DNA of 64,000 nucleotides from Mycobacterium shimoidei (GTDB lineage Bacteria > Actinomycetota > Actinomycetes > Mycobacteriales > Mycobacteriaceae), in assembly GCA_002101905.1 (NCBI GenBank), contig LQPU01000014.1:1-64000 (forward strand), written 5' to 3'. The notes under the pieces were generated by a model, which was not told where the DNA came from, ran no database searches, and saw only the letters and a list, made by a program, of their open reading frames with translations. Shown here piece by piece: positions 37,948-50,532 of this stretch (positions are counted from its first letter, which is position 1; every line of letters begins with the position of its first letter). Made by a program: the position numbers and the translations under genes.

Positions 37948-40638
37948 GTGCAGACACACGAGATCAGGAAGCGGTTCCTGGATCACTTTGTGAAGGCGGG
38001 TCACACCGAGGTGCCCAGCGCCTCGGTGATCCTCGACGACCCCAATCTGCTGTTCGTCAACGCCGGCATGGTTCAGTTCGTGCCGTACTTCCTTGGCCAG
38101 CGCACCCCGCCGTACCGGACGGCCACCAGCATCCAGAAGTGCATCCGCACCCCGGATATCGACGAGGTCGGGATCACCACCCGGCACAACACCTTTTTCC
38201 AGATGGCCGGCAATTTCTCGTTCGGCGACTACTTTAAACGCGGCGCCATCGAGCTGGCCTGGACCCTGCTGACTAAACCCGTCGACGAGGGCGGCTACGG
38301 TTTCGACCCGGAAAAGATTTGGGCCACCGTCTATTTAGAAGACGACGAGGCGGCCGAGTTGTGGCAGGAGGTGGCCGGCCTGCCGCCGGCGCGGATCCAG
38401 CGTCGCGGCATGGCCCACAACTACTGGTCGATGGGCATTCCCGGTCCGTGTGGGCCGTCGTCGGAGATCTACGTCGACCGAGGCCCGGAATACGGCCCCG
38501 AGGGCGGCCCGGCGATCAGTGAAGAGCGCTACATCGAGATCTGGAACCTCGTGTTCATGGAGAACGAACGCGGCGAGGGCACCAGCAAAGACGACTACGA
38601 GATCCTTGGGCCCTTGCCGCGCAAGAACATCGACACCGGTATGGGTATCGAGCGGGTGGCGGTGCTGCTGCAGGGCGTACACAACGTGTACGAAACCGAC
38701 CTGCTGCGACCGGTTATCGATACCGTCGCCAAGCGCGCCCCACGCGGGTACGACGTGGGTAAGCACGACGACGACGTTCGTTACCGGATCATCGCCGACC
38801 ACAGCCGCACCGCGGCGATCCTGATCGGCGACGGGGTGAGCCCTGGTAACGACGGCCGCGGATATGTGTTGCGCCGATTGTTGCGCCGGGTGATCCGCTC
38901 GGCCAAGCTGCTGGGCATCGACGATCCGATCGTCGGCGACCTGATCGCCACGGTGCGCGACGCGATGGGCCCGTCGTACCCCGAACTGGTCGCCGACTTC
39001 GAGCGGATCAACCGGATCGCCGTCGCCGAAGAAAGGGCGTTCAACCGCACCCTGGCATCGGGCTCGCGGCTGTTCGACGAGGTAGCCAGTGCCACCAAGG
39101 CTTCCGGAGCCACCGTGCTGTCCGGGTCGGACGCCTTCACGCTGCACGACACCTACGGATTCCCGATCGAGCTCACCCTCGAGATGGCCGCCGAAGCCGG
39201 CCTGCGCGTCGACGAGGAGGGCTTCCGTGAGCTGATGGCCGAGCAGCGTCGTCGCGCGAAAGCCGATGCGGCCGCCCGCAAGCACGCACACGCCGACTTG
39301 AGCGCCTACCGCGAGCTGGTCGACGCCGGCCCCACCGAATTCACCGGCTTCAACGAGTTATCCTCCGAAGCAAGGATTTTGGGCATCTTCGTCGACGGCA
39401 AGCGAGTTCCGGTAGTGGCGCACGGCACCGACGGCGCGGATCGTGTCGAGTTGATCCTCGACCGCACCCCGCTTTACGCCGAGTCGGGTGGGCAGGTCGC
39501 CGACGTGGGCACTATCACGGGCACCGGCGCCGGCGAGACGGCACGGGCGGCGGTCACCGACGTGCAGAAGATCGCACACACCGTGTGGGTACACCGGGTC
39601 AATGTGGAGTCCGGGGAATTCGTCGAGGGCGACACCGTCGTCGCGGCGGTGGACCCCGGCTGGCGCAAAGGCGCCACCCAAGGACACTCCGGCACCCACA
39701 TGGTGCATGCGGCGCTACGACAAGTGTTGGGGCCCAATGCCGTTCAGGCAGGCTCGCTGAACCGGCCCGGCTATTTGCGCTTCGACTTCAATTGGCAGGG
39801 GCCGCTGACCGAAGAGCAGCGCACCCAGATTGAAGAGGTGACCAACGAGGCGGTACAGGCCGACTTCGAGGTGCACACCTTCACTGAGCAGCTCGACAAG
39901 GCCAAGGCGATGGGCGCGCTGGCGCTGTTCGGTGAGCGCTACCCGGACATCGTGCGGGTCGTCGAGATCGGTGGGCCGTTCTCGCTTGAGCTGTGCGGTG
40001 GCACGCACGTGCACAACTCGGCGCAGATCGGGCCGGTGACGATTCTCGGTGAGTCGTCGATCGGGTCCGGCGTGCGCCGGGTGGAGGCCTACGTCGGGCT
40101 GGAGTCGTTTAAGCACCTGGCCAAGGAGCGCGCGCTGATGGCCGCGCTGGCCTCGTCGCTGAAGGTGCCGTCCGAGGAGGTGCCCGCGCGGGTGGCCAAC
40201 CTGGTGGAGCGGCTGCGGGCCGCCGAAAAGGAACTCGAACGCACCCGCCTGGCGAATGCGCGCGCCGCCGCGGCCAATGCCGCCGCAGGTGCCCAGCGCA
40301 TCGGTAACGTGCGTGTGGTGGCGCAGCGGATGTCGGCGGGTATGACGGCCGCTGACCTGCGCTCGCTGGTCGGCGACATCCGCGGAAAGCTGGGCAGCGA
40401 ACCGGCGGTGGTGGCGTTGATCGCCGAGAACGACGGCTCGGTCCCGTATGCGGTGGCCACCAACCCCGCGGCGCAGGATCTCGGCATCCGGGCCGACGAC
40501 CTGGTCAAGCAGCTGGCCGGGGCGGTCGACGGACGCGGCGGCGGCAAGCCCGACCTCGCGCAGGGGTCTGGCAAGGACCCGTCGGGCATCGATGCCGCGC
40601 TCGACGCGGTACGGGCAGAGATAGCGCGGGTCGGCTGA
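37948..40638 (+). CDS. alaS: Alanyl-tRNA synthetase
   Basis: An 896-residue synthetase. The catalytic core opens with [20 protein letters not shown], and the editing domain has the zinc motifs GHSGTHMVH and CGGTHV for hydrolysis of mischarged Ser or Gly. A C-terminal coiled segment and the DHHA1 domain (ending [14 protein letters not shown]) complete the normal architecture. GTG start with AGAGGAAG upstream. Its stop is one base before the ruvX start, beginning a run of coupled genes alaS-ruvX-mltG. Confidence 0.96.
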   Translation: MQTHEIRKRFLDHFVKAGHTEVPSASVILDDPNLLFVNAGMVQFVPYFLGQRTPPYRTATSIQKCIRTPDIDEVGITTRHNTFFQMAGNFSFGDYFKRGAIELAWTLLTKPVDEGGYGFDPEKIWATVYLEDDEAAELWQEVAGLPPARIQRRGMAHNYWSMGIPGPCGPSSEIYVDRGPEYGPEGGPAISEERYIEIWNLVFMENERGEGTSKDDYEILGPLPRKNIDTGMGIERVAVLLQGVHNVYETDLLRPVIDTVAKRAPRGYDVGKHDDDVRYRIIADHSRTAAILIGDGVSPGNDGRGYVLRRLLRRVIRSAKLLGIDDPIVGDLIATVRDAMGPSYPELVADFERINRIAVAEERAFNRTLASGSRLFDEVASATKASGATVLSGSDAFTLHDTYGFPIELTLEMAAEAGLRVDEEGFRELMAEQRRRAKADAAARKHAHADLSAYRELVDAGPTEFTGFNELSSEARILGIFVDGKRVPVVAHGTDGADRVELILDRTPLYAESGGQVADVGTITGTGAGETARAAVTDVQKIAHTVWVHRVNVESGEFVEGDTVVAAVDPGWRKGATQGHSGTHMVHAALRQVLGPNAVQAGSLNRPGYLRFDFNWQGPLTEEQRTQIEEVTNEAVQADFEVHTFTEQLDKAKAMGALALFGERYPDIVRVVEIGGPFSLELCGGTHVHNSAQIGPVTILGESSIGSGVRRVEAYVGLESFKHLAKERALMAALASSLKVPSEEVPARVANLVERLRAAEKELERTRLANARAAAANAAAGAQRIGNVRVVAQRMSAGMTAADLRSLVGDIRGKLGSEPAVVALIAENDGSVPYAVATNPAAQDLGIRADDLVKQLAGAVDGRGGGKPDLAQGSGKDPSGIDAALDAVRAEIARVG

Positions 40639-40639
40639 C

Positions 40640-41140
40640 TTGGACACCGCAGTGGACCGGCTTCCGGACCGGCCCGGGGGAGACGACCCCGGGCGTGGGC
40701 GGCGGCTCGGCATCGACGTGGGCAGCGTGCGTATCGGTGTTGCCGCCTGCGACCCGGACGGCATTTTGGCCACCCCGGTGGAAACTGTGCGCCGTGACCG
40801 CTCAGGAGCTCATCTGCGCCGGCTGGCCGAGCTGGCCACCGAGCTGGACGTGGTCGAAGTGATCGTCGGGCTGCCGCGCACCCTGGCTGATCGCAGCGGC
40901 TCGGCGGCTCGCGACGCGATCGAGTTGGCCGACCTGCTGGCCCGCCGGATCGCCCCGATTCCGGTGCGGCTGGCCGACGAGCGGTTGACAACGGTCAGCG
41001 CGCAGCGCTCGTTGCGCGCAGCCGGGGTGCGGGCCAAGGGGCAGCGTGGGGTGATCGACCAGGCCGCCGCCGTCGCCATCCTGCAAGGCTGGCTCGATCT
41101 GCGCCGCGCTGTACTACCCGGGGAGGTCAGCGGTGGGTGA
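40640..41140 (+). CDS. ruvX: RuvX/YqgF-type pre-16S rRNA nuclease
   Basis: A 166-residue RNase H-fold protein. [11 protein letters not shown] carries the first catalytic aspartate, [11 protein letters not shown] the glutamate strand region, [13 protein letters not shown] and [10 protein letters not shown] the rest of the active site. Family members trim the 5' end of 16S rRNA or act on Holliday junctions; Rv2554c is the orthologue. The assigned TTG at 40640 directly follows the alaS stop; a GTG at 40652 is equally possible. It overlaps mltG by eight bases. Confidence 0.88.
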   Translation: MDTAVDRLPDRPGGDDPGRGRRLGIDVGSVRIGVAACDPDGILATPVETVRRDRSGAHLRRLAELATELDVVEVIVGLPRTLADRSGSAARDAIELADLLARRIAPIPVRLADERLTTVSAQRSLRAAGVRAKGQRGVIDQAAAVAILQGWLDLRRAVLPGEVSGG

Positions 41141-42410
41141 CCATCCTTCTCGCCGCCGGGCACCCGGTGGCAACGGACAGCGCGGCGAGTCCCAGCGAGT
41201 ACCTGTTGCGGTCGGGCCGGCGCGCCGCACGATGAGCCGCGCCGACCGGATTCGCGCCGAGCGCGCTCGGCGCCGTCGGCGAATCACCGCCGGCTTGGCT
41301 ACCGGCCTGCTTGTCGTCGTCGTCGTCGGCGCGGTGTTCGTCGGGTCGAAGCTCTGGCACATGTTCGGCTCGCAAAACGACTACACCGGCAACGGCAAAC
41401 ACGACCTGGTAATCCAGATCCACAACGGCGACTCGACCACCGCCATCGGGCAGATGCTGCAGGAGCGCGGCGTGGTCCGTACCGTCCGCGCGTTCGTCGA
41501 AGCGGCACATGGCAATTCCGCCATCTCATCGATCCAGCCCGGCTATTACCGGTTGCGCACCGAGATTCCGGCGGCCTCGGCAGTGGAGCGACTCGCGAAT
41601 CCCGACAGCCGGGTGGGCAAGCTGGTCATCCCGGAGGGACGGCAACTCGACGACACCACCGACGTCAAGACCAACGCCGCGACGCCCGGCATTTTCACGT
41701 TGATATCGCGGGCCACCTGTGTGGAGCTTGACGGTGAGAAGCGGTGCGTCGCGGCGAACGACCTGCGAGCCGCCGCCGGTACCACCCCGCCGGCCGTGCT
41801 GGAAGTGCCGCCGTGGGCGATGGATTCGGTGACCCGGATGGGCAGCGATCATCGCCGGATCGAAGGGCTGATCGCGCCGGGCACCTTCAACGTCAACCCG
41901 GCGGCATCGCCGCAGAAGATTTTGACGAGCCTGATCAGCGCCAGTGCCGCCGAGTATGCGAAGTCCGGGCTGGCCGACACCGCCAAAGCGATGAACTTGT
42001 CGCCCCACGACGTGCTGGTGGTGGCGTCGCTGGTGCAGCGCGAAGCCACACCACCGGATTTCCCGAAGGTGGCCCGGGTCATCTACAACCGGCTGGCCGA
42101 GCACCGCACGCTGGAGTTCGACTCGACGGTGAACTACCCGCTGGACCGGCGGGAAGTGGCGACCACCGACGCCGACCGGGCGGAGCCCACCGCGTGGAAC
42201 ACCTACGTGTCGGAGGGGTTGCCGGAGACGGCGATCTGTTCGCCGGGCATCGATGCGCTCAAAGCGGCCGAGCATCCCGAGCCCGGCGACTGGCTGTACT
42301 TCGTCACGATCGATGCCCGCGGCACGACACTGTTCACCCGCGACTACCAGCAGCACCTGGCGAATATCGAGCTGGCCAAGCACAACGGTGTCCTCGACTC
42401 CGCCCGATGA
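41133..42410 (+). CDS. mltG: Endolytic murein transglycosylase MltG
   Basis: A 425-residue membrane-bound peptidoglycan cutter thought to end new glycan strands. A basic cytoplasmic N-terminus, one membrane helix at about 51-71, and an outside LysM-like plus YceG domain are seen; catalytic Glu304 lies in VASLVQREA, followed by ARVIYNRL. Rv2553c is the orthologue. GTG 41133 follows GGGGAGG and lies inside the end of ruvX. The stop codon TGA is embedded in the ATGA that begins a 54-bp tandem repeat. Confidence 0.92.
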   Translation: MGDHPSRRRAPGGNGQRGESQRVPVAVGPARRTMSRADRIRAERARRRRRITAGLATGLLVVVVVGAVFVGSKLWHMFGSQNDYTGNGKHDLVIQIHNGDSTTAIGQMLQERGVVRTVRAFVEAAHGNSAISSIQPGYYRLRTEIPAASAVERLANPDSRVGKLVIPEGRQLDDTTDVKTNAATPGIFTLISRATCVELDGEKRCVAANDLRAAAGTTPPAVLEVPPWAMDSVTRMGSDHRRIEGLIAPGTFNVNPAASPQKILTSLISASAAEYAKSGLADTAKAMNLSPHDVLVVASLVQREATPPDFPKVARVIYNRLAEHRTLEFDSTVNYPLDRREVATTDADRAEPTAWNTYVSEGLPETAICSPGIDALKAAEHPEPGDWLYFVTIDARGTTLFTRDYQQHLANIELAKHNGVLDSAR

Positions 42411-43344
42411 GCGTAGCCGCGCGAAGCGCGGCGGCGAAAAGGGCAATCAGGCAGGGCCCGATGAGCGTAGCCGCGCAAAGCGCGGCGGCGAAAAGGGCAA
42501 TCAGGCAGGGCCCGATGAGCGTAGCCGCGCGAAGCGCGGCGGCGAAAAGGGCAATCAGGCAGCGCGAGGTAGGCGGGCGGGCGTGCTCGGCTCGCCGATC
42601 GCGCACTCGCGTTCCCCGCAGCTGCACCTGGCCGCCTATCGCGCGCTGGGCCTGCACGACTGGACCTATGAGCGCATTGAATGCGGCGCCGACGAATTGC
42701 CCAGCGTGGTCGGCAGTTTCGGGCCGGAGTGGGTCGGGGTATCGGTGACGATGCCGGGCAAGTTCGCCGCGTTGGCCTTCGCCGACGAGCGCACCTCACG
42801 CGCGGAGCTGGTCGGCTCGGCCAACACGCTGGTGCGCACGCCGCACGGTTGGCGGGCCGACAACACCGACATCGACGGCGTGAAAGGCGCGCTGGGCGCC
42901 GCTTCCGGACACGCGGTGGTCACCGGGTCGGGCGGCACCGCGCCGGCGGTCGTGGTGGGGTTGGCCGAGCTCGGGGTCAGCAGCATCACCGTCCTTGCCC
43001 GCAACCCGGACAAGGCCGCCCGGTTGGTGGAGCTGGGGGAGCGCATCGGTGTCTCGGTCCGGTTCAGTGGGCTGGACGACGCCGCTGTGGACGACGCGAC
43101 GGTGCTGGTCAACACCCTGCCGGCGGACGTGGCTTCCCGGTACGCACCGGCGTTTGCCTCGGTGCCGGTGCTGTTGGACGCGATCTACGATCCCTGGCCG
43201 ACGCCGTTGGCTGAGGCGGTGACCGCGGCCGGGGGACGGGTGATCAGCGGGTTGCAGATGCTGTTGCACCAGGCGTTCACGCAGGTCGAACAATTCACAG
43301 GGCAACCTGCGCCGCGAGCGGCGATGGCGGCCGCACTGGGTTAA
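42388..43344 (+). CDS. aroE: Shikimate dehydrogenase with repeat-encoded leader
   Basis: The enzyme reduces 3-dehydroshikimate with NADPH. Core motifs are GVLGSPIAHSRSPQLH, SVTMPGK with the catalytic lysine, NTDIDG with the catalytic aspartate, and GSGGTAPA as the nucleotide loop. The start is the problem: a 54-bp repeat sits between mltG and aroE, and the repeat ATG codons are out of frame with aroE. The only in-frame starts near are GTG 42388, inside mltG, giving 318 residues with three basic 18-residue repeats ([18 protein letters not shown]), or GTG 42583, which would cut into the first beta strand (253 residues). I list 42388 but the true N-terminus is open. Confidence 0.85.
   Translation: MSSTPPDERSRAKRGGEKGNQAGPDERSRAKRGGEKGNQAGPDERSRAKRGGEKGNQAARGRRAGVLGSPIAHSRSPQLHLAAYRALGLHDWTYERIECGADELPSVVGSFGPEWVGVSVTMPGKFAALAFADERTSRAELVGSANTLVRTPHGWRADNTDIDGVKGALGAASGHAVVTGSGGTAPAVVVGLAELGVSSITVLARNPDKAARLVELGERIGVSVRFSGLDDAAVDDATVLVNTLPADVASRYAPAFASVPVLLDAIYDPWPTPLAEAVTAAGGRVISGLQMLLHQAFTQVEQFTGQPAPRAAMAAALG
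42407..42562 (+). repeat. 54-bp MIRU-like tandem repeat, 2.9 copies
   Basis: Units at 42407-42460, 42461-42514 and 42515-42562 (partial) are nearly identical; unit 2 differs at one base (CGCAAAG against CGCGAAG). Each begins ATGAGCGTAGCC, and the first ATGA contains the mltG stop codon. An ORF-bearing repeat that overlaps flanking genes through ATGA is the classical MIRU arrangement, but I do not recognise the sequence as a known MIRU type. Confidence 0.9.
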
Positions 43345-43353
43345 CGTGCCGCG

Positions 43354-43761
43354 ATGGCGATGATGGCCGTGGCGCTGTGGATGGGTGTGCTCAGCGGCTA
43401 CGACATCGCGCAGCGCCGGTTGCCGAACTGGTTGACGCTGCCCGGGGCCGTGGTCGTGATTGCCGCCGCTCACATCGCTGGCCGCGGCCTGTCCGCCGTC
43501 CTGGGGGGTTCGGTGCTCGCGGGGCTGTATGCGGTGGTGCACCTGGTGTCGCGGCGTGGGATGGGTGCCGGCGACGTGAAGCTGGCGCTGGGGCTGGGCG
43601 CGTTGACGGGATGCTACGGCGCGGACGTGTGGTTCTTGGCGGCGCTGGTCGCGCCGGTGCTGACCACGGTCGTCGCGTTGGTGCGCGGTGTGCGCCGTGT
43701 GCCGCACGGCCCGTCGATGTGTCTGGCCAGCGCAACAGCCGTGGGCCTGGTCGTCTGGTGA
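43354..43761 (+). CDS. Prepilin peptidase (type IV leader peptidase, TadV/CpaA-like)
   Basis: A 135-residue membrane protein with about four helices and both catalytic aspartates of A24 prepilin peptidases: Asp17 in GYDIAQRRLPN and Asp74 in GAGDVKLAL. It cleaves and may methylate prepilin-like proteins for Flp/Tad pili. It is the size of the short TadV/CpaA enzymes without the N-terminal methylase zinc domain (Rv2551c orthologue). It begins nine bases after aroE and is probably cotranscribed with it. No pilus genes are in the window. Confidence 0.88.
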   Translation: MAMMAVALWMGVLSGYDIAQRRLPNWLTLPGAVVVIAAAHIAGRGLSAVLGGSVLAGLYAVVHLVSRRGMGAGDVKLALGLGALTGCYGADVWFLAALVAPVLTTVVALVRGVRRVPHGPSMCLASATAVGLVVW

Positions 43762-43777
43762 CCTGCACGTCCGTCCC

Positions 43778-43834
43778 CGAAATCGACGACAGCGCGGAAA
43801 AGTGCGAGAGCGGGCATCGCTGACGTCGATCTCG
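43778..43834 (-). repeat. Dispersed 57-bp inverted repeat, copy B
   Basis: Arms CGAAATCGACG (43778-43788) and CGTCGATCTCG (43824-43834). The interior read on the minus strand, GCCCGCTCTCGCACTTTTCC, aligns with copy A, so this copy is inverted relative to A and C. It fills the gap between the prepilin peptidase gene and aroC. Confidence 0.8.
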
Positions 43835-43887
43835 ACGCGATTCTCGGGAATTACGTCCGCCGAGCCCGACATGGGAAGATGGGACTC

Positions 43888-45092
43888 GTGTTGCGTTGGA
43901 CCACTGCCGGTGAATCCCACGGCCGAGCTTTGGTGGCCGTGCTCGAAGGCATGGTCGCCGGGGTGAGCGTCACCTCTGAGGACATCGCCGACCAGTTGGC
44001 CCGCCGCCGGCTCGGCTACGGCCGCGGCGCCCGGATGAAGTTCGAGCGTGACCAGGTCACCGTGCTGGCCGGGGTGCGGCACGGCAGCACACTGGGCGGC
44101 CCGATCGCCATCGAGATCGGCAACACCGAATGGCCCAAGTGGGAACAGGTGATGGCCGCTGACCCGGTCGACGCCGCCGCGCTCGACGTGGCCCGCAACG
44201 CGCCGCTGACCCGGCCCCGGCCCGGCCACGCCGATTACGCGGGCATGCTCAAATACGGTTTCGACGACGCCCGCCCAGTGCTGGAGCGCGCCAGCGCCCG
44301 CGAAACCGCGGCCCGCGTCGCCGCCGGCACCATCGCCCGGCACTTCCTGCGGCAGGCACTCGGTGTCGAGGTGCTGTCCCATGTCATCTCGATCGGCGGG
44401 TCGCAGCCCTACGACGGCCCACCGCCGCAGCCCGAGGACCTCCCGGCAATCGACGCCAGCCCGGTACGGGCATTCGGCGAGGAAGCCGAAAAATCCATGA
44501 TCGCCGAAATCGAGGCCGCCAAGAAGGACGGCGACACGCTCGGGGGCGTGGTGGAGGCCGTCGCGGTGGGCCTGCCGGTCGGACTCGGATCGTTCACCAG
44601 CGGCGACAACCGGCTCGACAGCCAGCTGGCCGGCGCGGTGATGGGCATCCAGGCGATCAAGGGCGTGGAAATCGGCGACGGCTTCGAGACGGCGCGGCGC
44701 CGCGGCAGCCGTGCCCACGACGAGATGTATCCCGGCCCCGACGGTGTGATCCGCTCGACCAACCGGGCCGGCGGGCTGGAAGGCGGCATGACCAACGGCC
44801 AGCCCTTGCGGGTGCGAGCGGCGATGAAACCGATCTCCACCGTGCCCCGGGCATTGGCGACCGTCGACATGGCCACCGGCGACGAGGCCGTCGCCATCCA
44901 CCAGCGCTCCGACGTGTGCGCGGTGCCGGCGGCAGGCGTGGTGGTCGAGACCATGGTGGCGCTGGTGCTGGCCCGCGCGGCATTGGAGAAATTCGGCGGT
45001 GACTCGCTGACCGAAACCCGCCGCAACGTCGAGGCTTACCTGCGCTCGGTCGCCGAGCGCGAACCTGCCGCCGAAGTTCGGGTGTGGGGGTA

Positions 45093-45093
<1 letters not shown>
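43888..45093 (+). CDS. aroC: Chorismate synthase
   Basis: A 401-residue FMN-dependent enzyme that makes chorismate from EPSP (named aroF in M. tuberculosis, same length). The signature regions GESHGRALV near the start, [27 protein letters not shown] and the C-terminal [15 protein letters not shown] are intact. GTG 43888 is chosen for GGAAG nine bases upstream; ATG 43879 is in frame but too close. Its TAA stop overlaps the aroK ATG (TAATG). First gene of the aroC-aroK-aroB-aroQ cluster. Confidence 0.95.
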
Positions 45094-47256
<2,163 letters not shown>

Positions 47257-47259
47257 CGC

Positions 47260-47868
47260 CTACTGTTCTTCCGGCTTGGGCTGCTGGGCCTCGTCCAGCT
47301 TGATTTCCTCAGTGGGCGACTCGCTGTAGGCCGGCTGCGTGGCCGTAGGCTGCTCGACGCCCTGGGCCGCCGCGTTGCCGCCCCCGACGGCGGCGAACAC
47401 GTCGGTGTCGACCCGCTCTTCGTCCCGGCCTGAGCGTGGGGCGTAGGCACCGGTGCGGTCGATGCGCCAGCGCCCGAACGTCACACCGGCAATCCCGGAC
47501 ACGAAAACCACCAGCGCGGTGAAGGATGCAAAGGTGGTGACCTCGTTGATCAGCCCGCCAGCGTAGATGCCCTTGTAGAACAGCGTGATCAGCCACACGA
47601 CGAAACCGCTGAGGATTCCGGCCACCACTCCGGTCACCAGCCAAACCATCGCCAGATCGCCGCGCCGATCGGGGTCCGGGTTGGCCGCGGCGTCGGCACG
47701 GCCGTCGAAGTTGCCCCACACCATCGCGGCGGCGATGAACAGCAGGAGCAGCACAATGCTGATCAATGCGGCCTGGGTTTGGAAGGCGTTGATCAACGCT
47801 CCTTGAAACAGCCGGACGACGACCATCGCCCCTGCGAACACCAGCCCGCGCAGCATCCAGTTAGTCAT
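47260..47868 (-). CDS. Four-helix membrane protein (Rv2536-like)
   Basis: A 202-residue protein with about four hydrophobic segments (roughly 5-25, 33-50, 75-97 and 107-127) and a soluble, acidic C-terminal tail rich in Glu, Gln and Pro. A YAPRSGRDEERVDTDVF junction leads into the tail. It matches Rv2536 in place and plan; no function is known. ATG 47868 gives the sensible MTNWMLRGL start; an upstream ATG at 47910 would overlap the pepQ gene. Confidence 0.85.
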   Translation of the reverse strand: MTNWMLRGLVFAGAMVVVRLFQGALINAFQTQAALISIVLLLLFIAAAMVWGNFDGRADAAANPDPDRRGDLAMVWLVTGVVAGILSGFVVWLITLFYKGIYAGGLINEVTTFASFTALVVFVSGIAGVTFGRWRIDRTGAYAPRSGRDEERVDTDVFAAVGGGNAAAQGVEQPTATQPAYSESPTEEIKLDEAQQPKPEEQ

Positions 47869-47901
47869 AGGGCCACAGCGTAGCGAGTAGCGTCGGCGGG
47901 C

Positions 47902-48984
47902 GTGACACATTCCCAGCGGCGAGTCAATCTCAGCACCCGGATTCGTGCCGCCGGACTGGACGCGATGCTGATCAGCGACCTCATCAACGTGCGGTACCTG
48001 TCCGGTTTCACCGGCTCGAACGCCGCGCTATTGGTGTTCGCCGACGACCAGCCGCCGGTGCTGGCCACCGACGCCCGCTACCGCACCCAGGCAGCCCAGC
48101 AGGCGCCCGACCTGGAGGTGGCCATCGAGCGGGCCTGCGGACGGCATCTGGCCGGGCGGGCCGCCTCAGCCGGAGTGCGGCGGCTGGGTTTCGAAAGCCA
48201 TGTGGTCACCGTTGAGGGTTTCGACGCCCTGGCCGACGAAGCGTGCGGGGTCGAGCTGGTTCGCGCCCCGGGGATGGTGGAAGCGCTGCGCGAGGTCAAG
48301 GACGCCGGCGAGGTGGCGCTGTTGCGGCTGGCCTGTGAGGCGGCCGACGCCGCGTTGACCGCCCTGGTGCAGGACGGCGGGTTGCGGCCCGGCCGGACCG
48401 AACGCGAGGTGAGCCGCGAGCTCGAGTCGCTGATGATCGACCACGGTGCCGACGGGGTGTCGTTCGAGACCATCGTGGCCGCCGGGCCGAATTCGGCGAT
48501 CCCGCACCACCGGCCGACCGACGCGGTGCTGGCTGCCGGCGATTTCGTCAAGATCGACTTCGGTGCGTTGGTCGGTGGCTATCACTCCGACATGACGCGC
48601 ACCTTCATCCTGAGCCCGGCCGCGGATTGGCAGGAAGAGATCTACCAATTGGTCGCCACGGCACAGCAAGCCGGGCGCGACGCGCTGCAACCCGGCGCCG
48701 CGTTGTCCGAGGTGGACGCCTGCGCTCGAACGGTGATCGCCGACGCCGGCCATGGCGAGCATTTCGGGCACGGCCTGGGTCACGGTGTGGGGCTACAGAT
48801 CCACGAAGCGCCGGGGATCAGCGCCAGCGCCGTCGGTACACTACTTGCGGGCTCCGTGGTGACGGTGGAGCCCGGTGTGTATGTGCCCGGCCGTGGCGGC
48901 GTCCGCATCGAGGACACGTTGGTCGTGGGAGCACACGGCCCCGAATTGCTGACCCGGTTCCCCAAGGAACTGGCCATTCTCTAG
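47902..48984 (+). CDS. pepQ: Xaa-Pro dipeptidase/aminopeptidase
   Basis: A 360-residue M24-family peptidase that releases residues preceding proline. The creatinase-like N-domain (about 1-130) leads to the pita-bread fold with metal ligands in KIDFGALVGGYHSDMTR, HFGHGLGHGVGLQIHE and VTVEPGVY, RIEDTLVV. GTG start. It precedes efp by 15 bases, a layout widely conserved and sensible because EF-P helps translate proline-rich sequences. Confidence 0.92.
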   Translation: MTHSQRRVNLSTRIRAAGLDAMLISDLINVRYLSGFTGSNAALLVFADDQPPVLATDARYRTQAAQQAPDLEVAIERACGRHLAGRAASAGVRRLGFESHVVTVEGFDALADEACGVELVRAPGMVEALREVKDAGEVALLRLACEAADAALTALVQDGGLRPGRTEREVSRELESLMIDHGADGVSFETIVAAGPNSAIPHHRPTDAVLAAGDFVKIDFGALVGGYHSDMTRTFILSPAADWQEEIYQLVATAQQAGRDALQPGAALSEVDACARTVIADAGHGEHFGHGLGHGVGLQIHEAPGISASAVGTLLAGSVVTVEPGVYVPGRGGVRIEDTLVVGAHGPELLTRFPKELAIL

Positions 48985-48999
48985 GAGACATAGAAGACC

Positions 49000-49557
49000 G
49001 TGGCCTCGACTGCCGACTTCAAGAACGGACTGGTGCTGGTGATCGACGGCCAGCTGTGGCAGATCGTCGAGTTCCAACACGTCAAACCCGGCAAGGGACC
49101 GGCATTTGTGCGCACCAAGCTGAAAAACGTGGTCTCCGGCAAGGTCGTCGACAAGACCTACAACGCGGGCGTCAAAGTGGAAACCGCCACCGTCGACCGG
49201 CGCGACACCACCTACCTGTACCGCGACGGCTCGGACTTCGTGTTCATGGACAGCGAGGACTACGAGCAGCATCATCTGCCGGAGTCGCTGGTCGGCGACG
49301 CCGCGAAGTTCCTGCTGGAGGGCATGCCGGTGCAGGTGGCCTTCCACGACGGGTCGCCGCTGTACATCGAGTTGCCGGTCACCGTCGAGCTGGAGGTCAC
49401 CCACACCGAGCCGGGGCTGCAGGGCGACCGGTCCAGCGCGGGCACCAAGCCGGCGACGCTGGAGACCGGCGCACAGATCAACGTGCCGTTGTTCATCAAT
49501 ACCGGCGACAAGCTCAAGGTCGACTCCCGCGACGGGAGCTACCTCGGCCGTGCCTGA
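49000..49557 (+). CDS. efp: Translation elongation factor P
   Basis: A 185-residue three-domain beta protein that rescues ribosomes stalled at polyproline. The tip loop of domain I is [10 protein letters not shown], with the lysine that may be modified in other bacteria. The C-terminal signature [20 protein letters not shown] is present as [23 protein letters not shown] start after AGGAGACATAGAAGACC. Polyproline clients in this window include SecD and the 34175 membrane protein. It overlaps nusB by eight bases. Confidence 0.96.
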   Translation: MASTADFKNGLVLVIDGQLWQIVEFQHVKPGKGPAFVRTKLKNVVSGKVVDKTYNAGVKVETATVDRRDTTYLYRDGSDFVFMDSEDYEQHHLPESLVGDAAKFLLEGMPVQVAFHDGSPLYIELPVTVELEVTHTEPGLQGDRSSAGTKPATLETGAQINVPLFINTGDKLKVDSRDGSYLGRA

Positions 49558-50023
49558 GGGTAGGCCGGTCAAAGGACGGCATCAGGCCCGCAAACGCGCC
49601 GTCGACCTGCTGTTCGAGGCCGAGGCCCGCGGCTTGTCCCCGCTCGATGTGGTCCAGTCCCGCACGGCGCTGGCCGATGCGAAGCGCGATGTGGCGCCGC
49701 TGCACCCGTACACCGAGACGGTGGCGCGCGGGGTCGCCGAGCACATCGCCCACATCGACGACCTGATCGCGTCGCATCTGCAGGGCTGGACACTGGAACG
49801 GCTGCCGGCGGTGGACCGGGCCATTCTACGAGTCGCGGTGTGGGAGTTGCTGCACGCCGATGACGTGCCGGAGCCGGTGGCCGTGGACGAGGCGGTGCAG
49901 CTGGCCAAGGAGCTGTCCACCGACGAGTCGCCCGGGTTCGTCAACGGCGTGCTGGGTCAGGTGATGCTGGTGACGCCGCAGATCCGGGCCGCGTCGCAGG
50001 CGGTACGGAGCAACGAGTCGTGA
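49550..50023 (+). CDS. nusB: Transcription antitermination factor NusB
   Basis: A 157-residue all-helical RNA-binding factor that works with NusE at boxA of rRNA operons. It opens with the typical [19 protein letters not shown] and contains [17 protein letters not shown] and [26 protein letters not shown] start inside efp. It overlaps the next gene by four bases. Confidence 0.95.
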   Translation: MPEGRPVKGRHQARKRAVDLLFEAEARGLSPLDVVQSRTALADAKRDVAPLHPYTETVARGVAEHIAHIDDLIASHLQGWTLERLPAVDRAILRVAVWELLHADDVPEPVAVDEAVQLAKELSTDESPGFVNGVLGQVMLVTPQIRAASQAVRSNES

Positions 50024-50403
50024 CCCGGCTCGAGCTGCGGGTGCTGGTCGCCGCCGTCCTGGGGGCGACCGTGGTGCTGGGCGCGGTGGTCTGCGCGGCA
50101 TACGGGCAGGCGGTGATTGCGGCGACGCTGGCGATCTATGCGCTGGGTGTCGGGGCGTGGCTGTACCACTCGGTCGAACGCTATGTGGTGGCCCGGCGCA
50201 TCAGCACCGTCCGCTCGGTGGCCAAGCCGTTCCAGCCGCTGCTGCCGGTGATGGCCGCGATCATGGGCTTGACTCAGGCGGTGGTGCGCTCGCTGTCCGA
50301 CGTCACCGACACCGGAACACGGCGCTGGGACCTGCCCGTACGGCGGTGGATGGCCATCAACCGGGGCAGTTCGGGAGATACCGACGACCAGCTCGACGGC
50401 TGA
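50020..50403 (+). CDS. Small membrane protein (Rv2532c-like)
   Basis: A 127-residue protein with two hydrophobic helices near the N-terminus (about 8-28 and 31-50) and a basic cytoplasmic tail with a possible third hydrophobic patch at 70-88. Same position after nusB as Rv2532c. No function known. GTG start overlaps the nusB stop by four bases, so it is the end of the pepQ-efp-nusB operon. Confidence 0.8.
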   Translation: MTRLELRVLVAAVLGATVVLGAVVCAAYGQAVIAATLAIYALGVGAWLYHSVERYVVARRISTVRSVAKPFQPLLPVMAAIMGLTQAVVRSLSDVTDTGTRRWDLPVRRWMAINRGSSGDTDDQLDG

Positions 50404-50532
50404 GGCCCCTTGAGTAAAGGACGCGGATAATTGGCTGCTGCCTTTGGTTGGTTCTCAGTCACTTCTCAGATAGGCTTGTGACCACCAGTTTTGAAACCAC
50501 CAGGACTGGCCAGCAAGCGACGGAAAAAGAAA

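Noticed and set aside
42407..42562. CRISPR array
   Set aside because: The 54-bp units abut directly with no spacers and there are no cas genes, so it is a tandem repeat.
41744..42748. 334-codon frame passing through the 54-bp repeats ([16 protein letters not shown] units)
   Set aside because: Lies inside mltG and aroE in another frame. The repeat-encoded part may be a MIRU-type small ORF, but there is no sign that the full frame is a gene.
42796..44901. 701-codon open frame on the minus strand across aroE and aroC
   Set aside because: It is the antisense shadow of strongly conserved genes in high-GC DNA, its translation is His/Gly/Arg-rich without any recognisable domain, and it would overlap three good genes.
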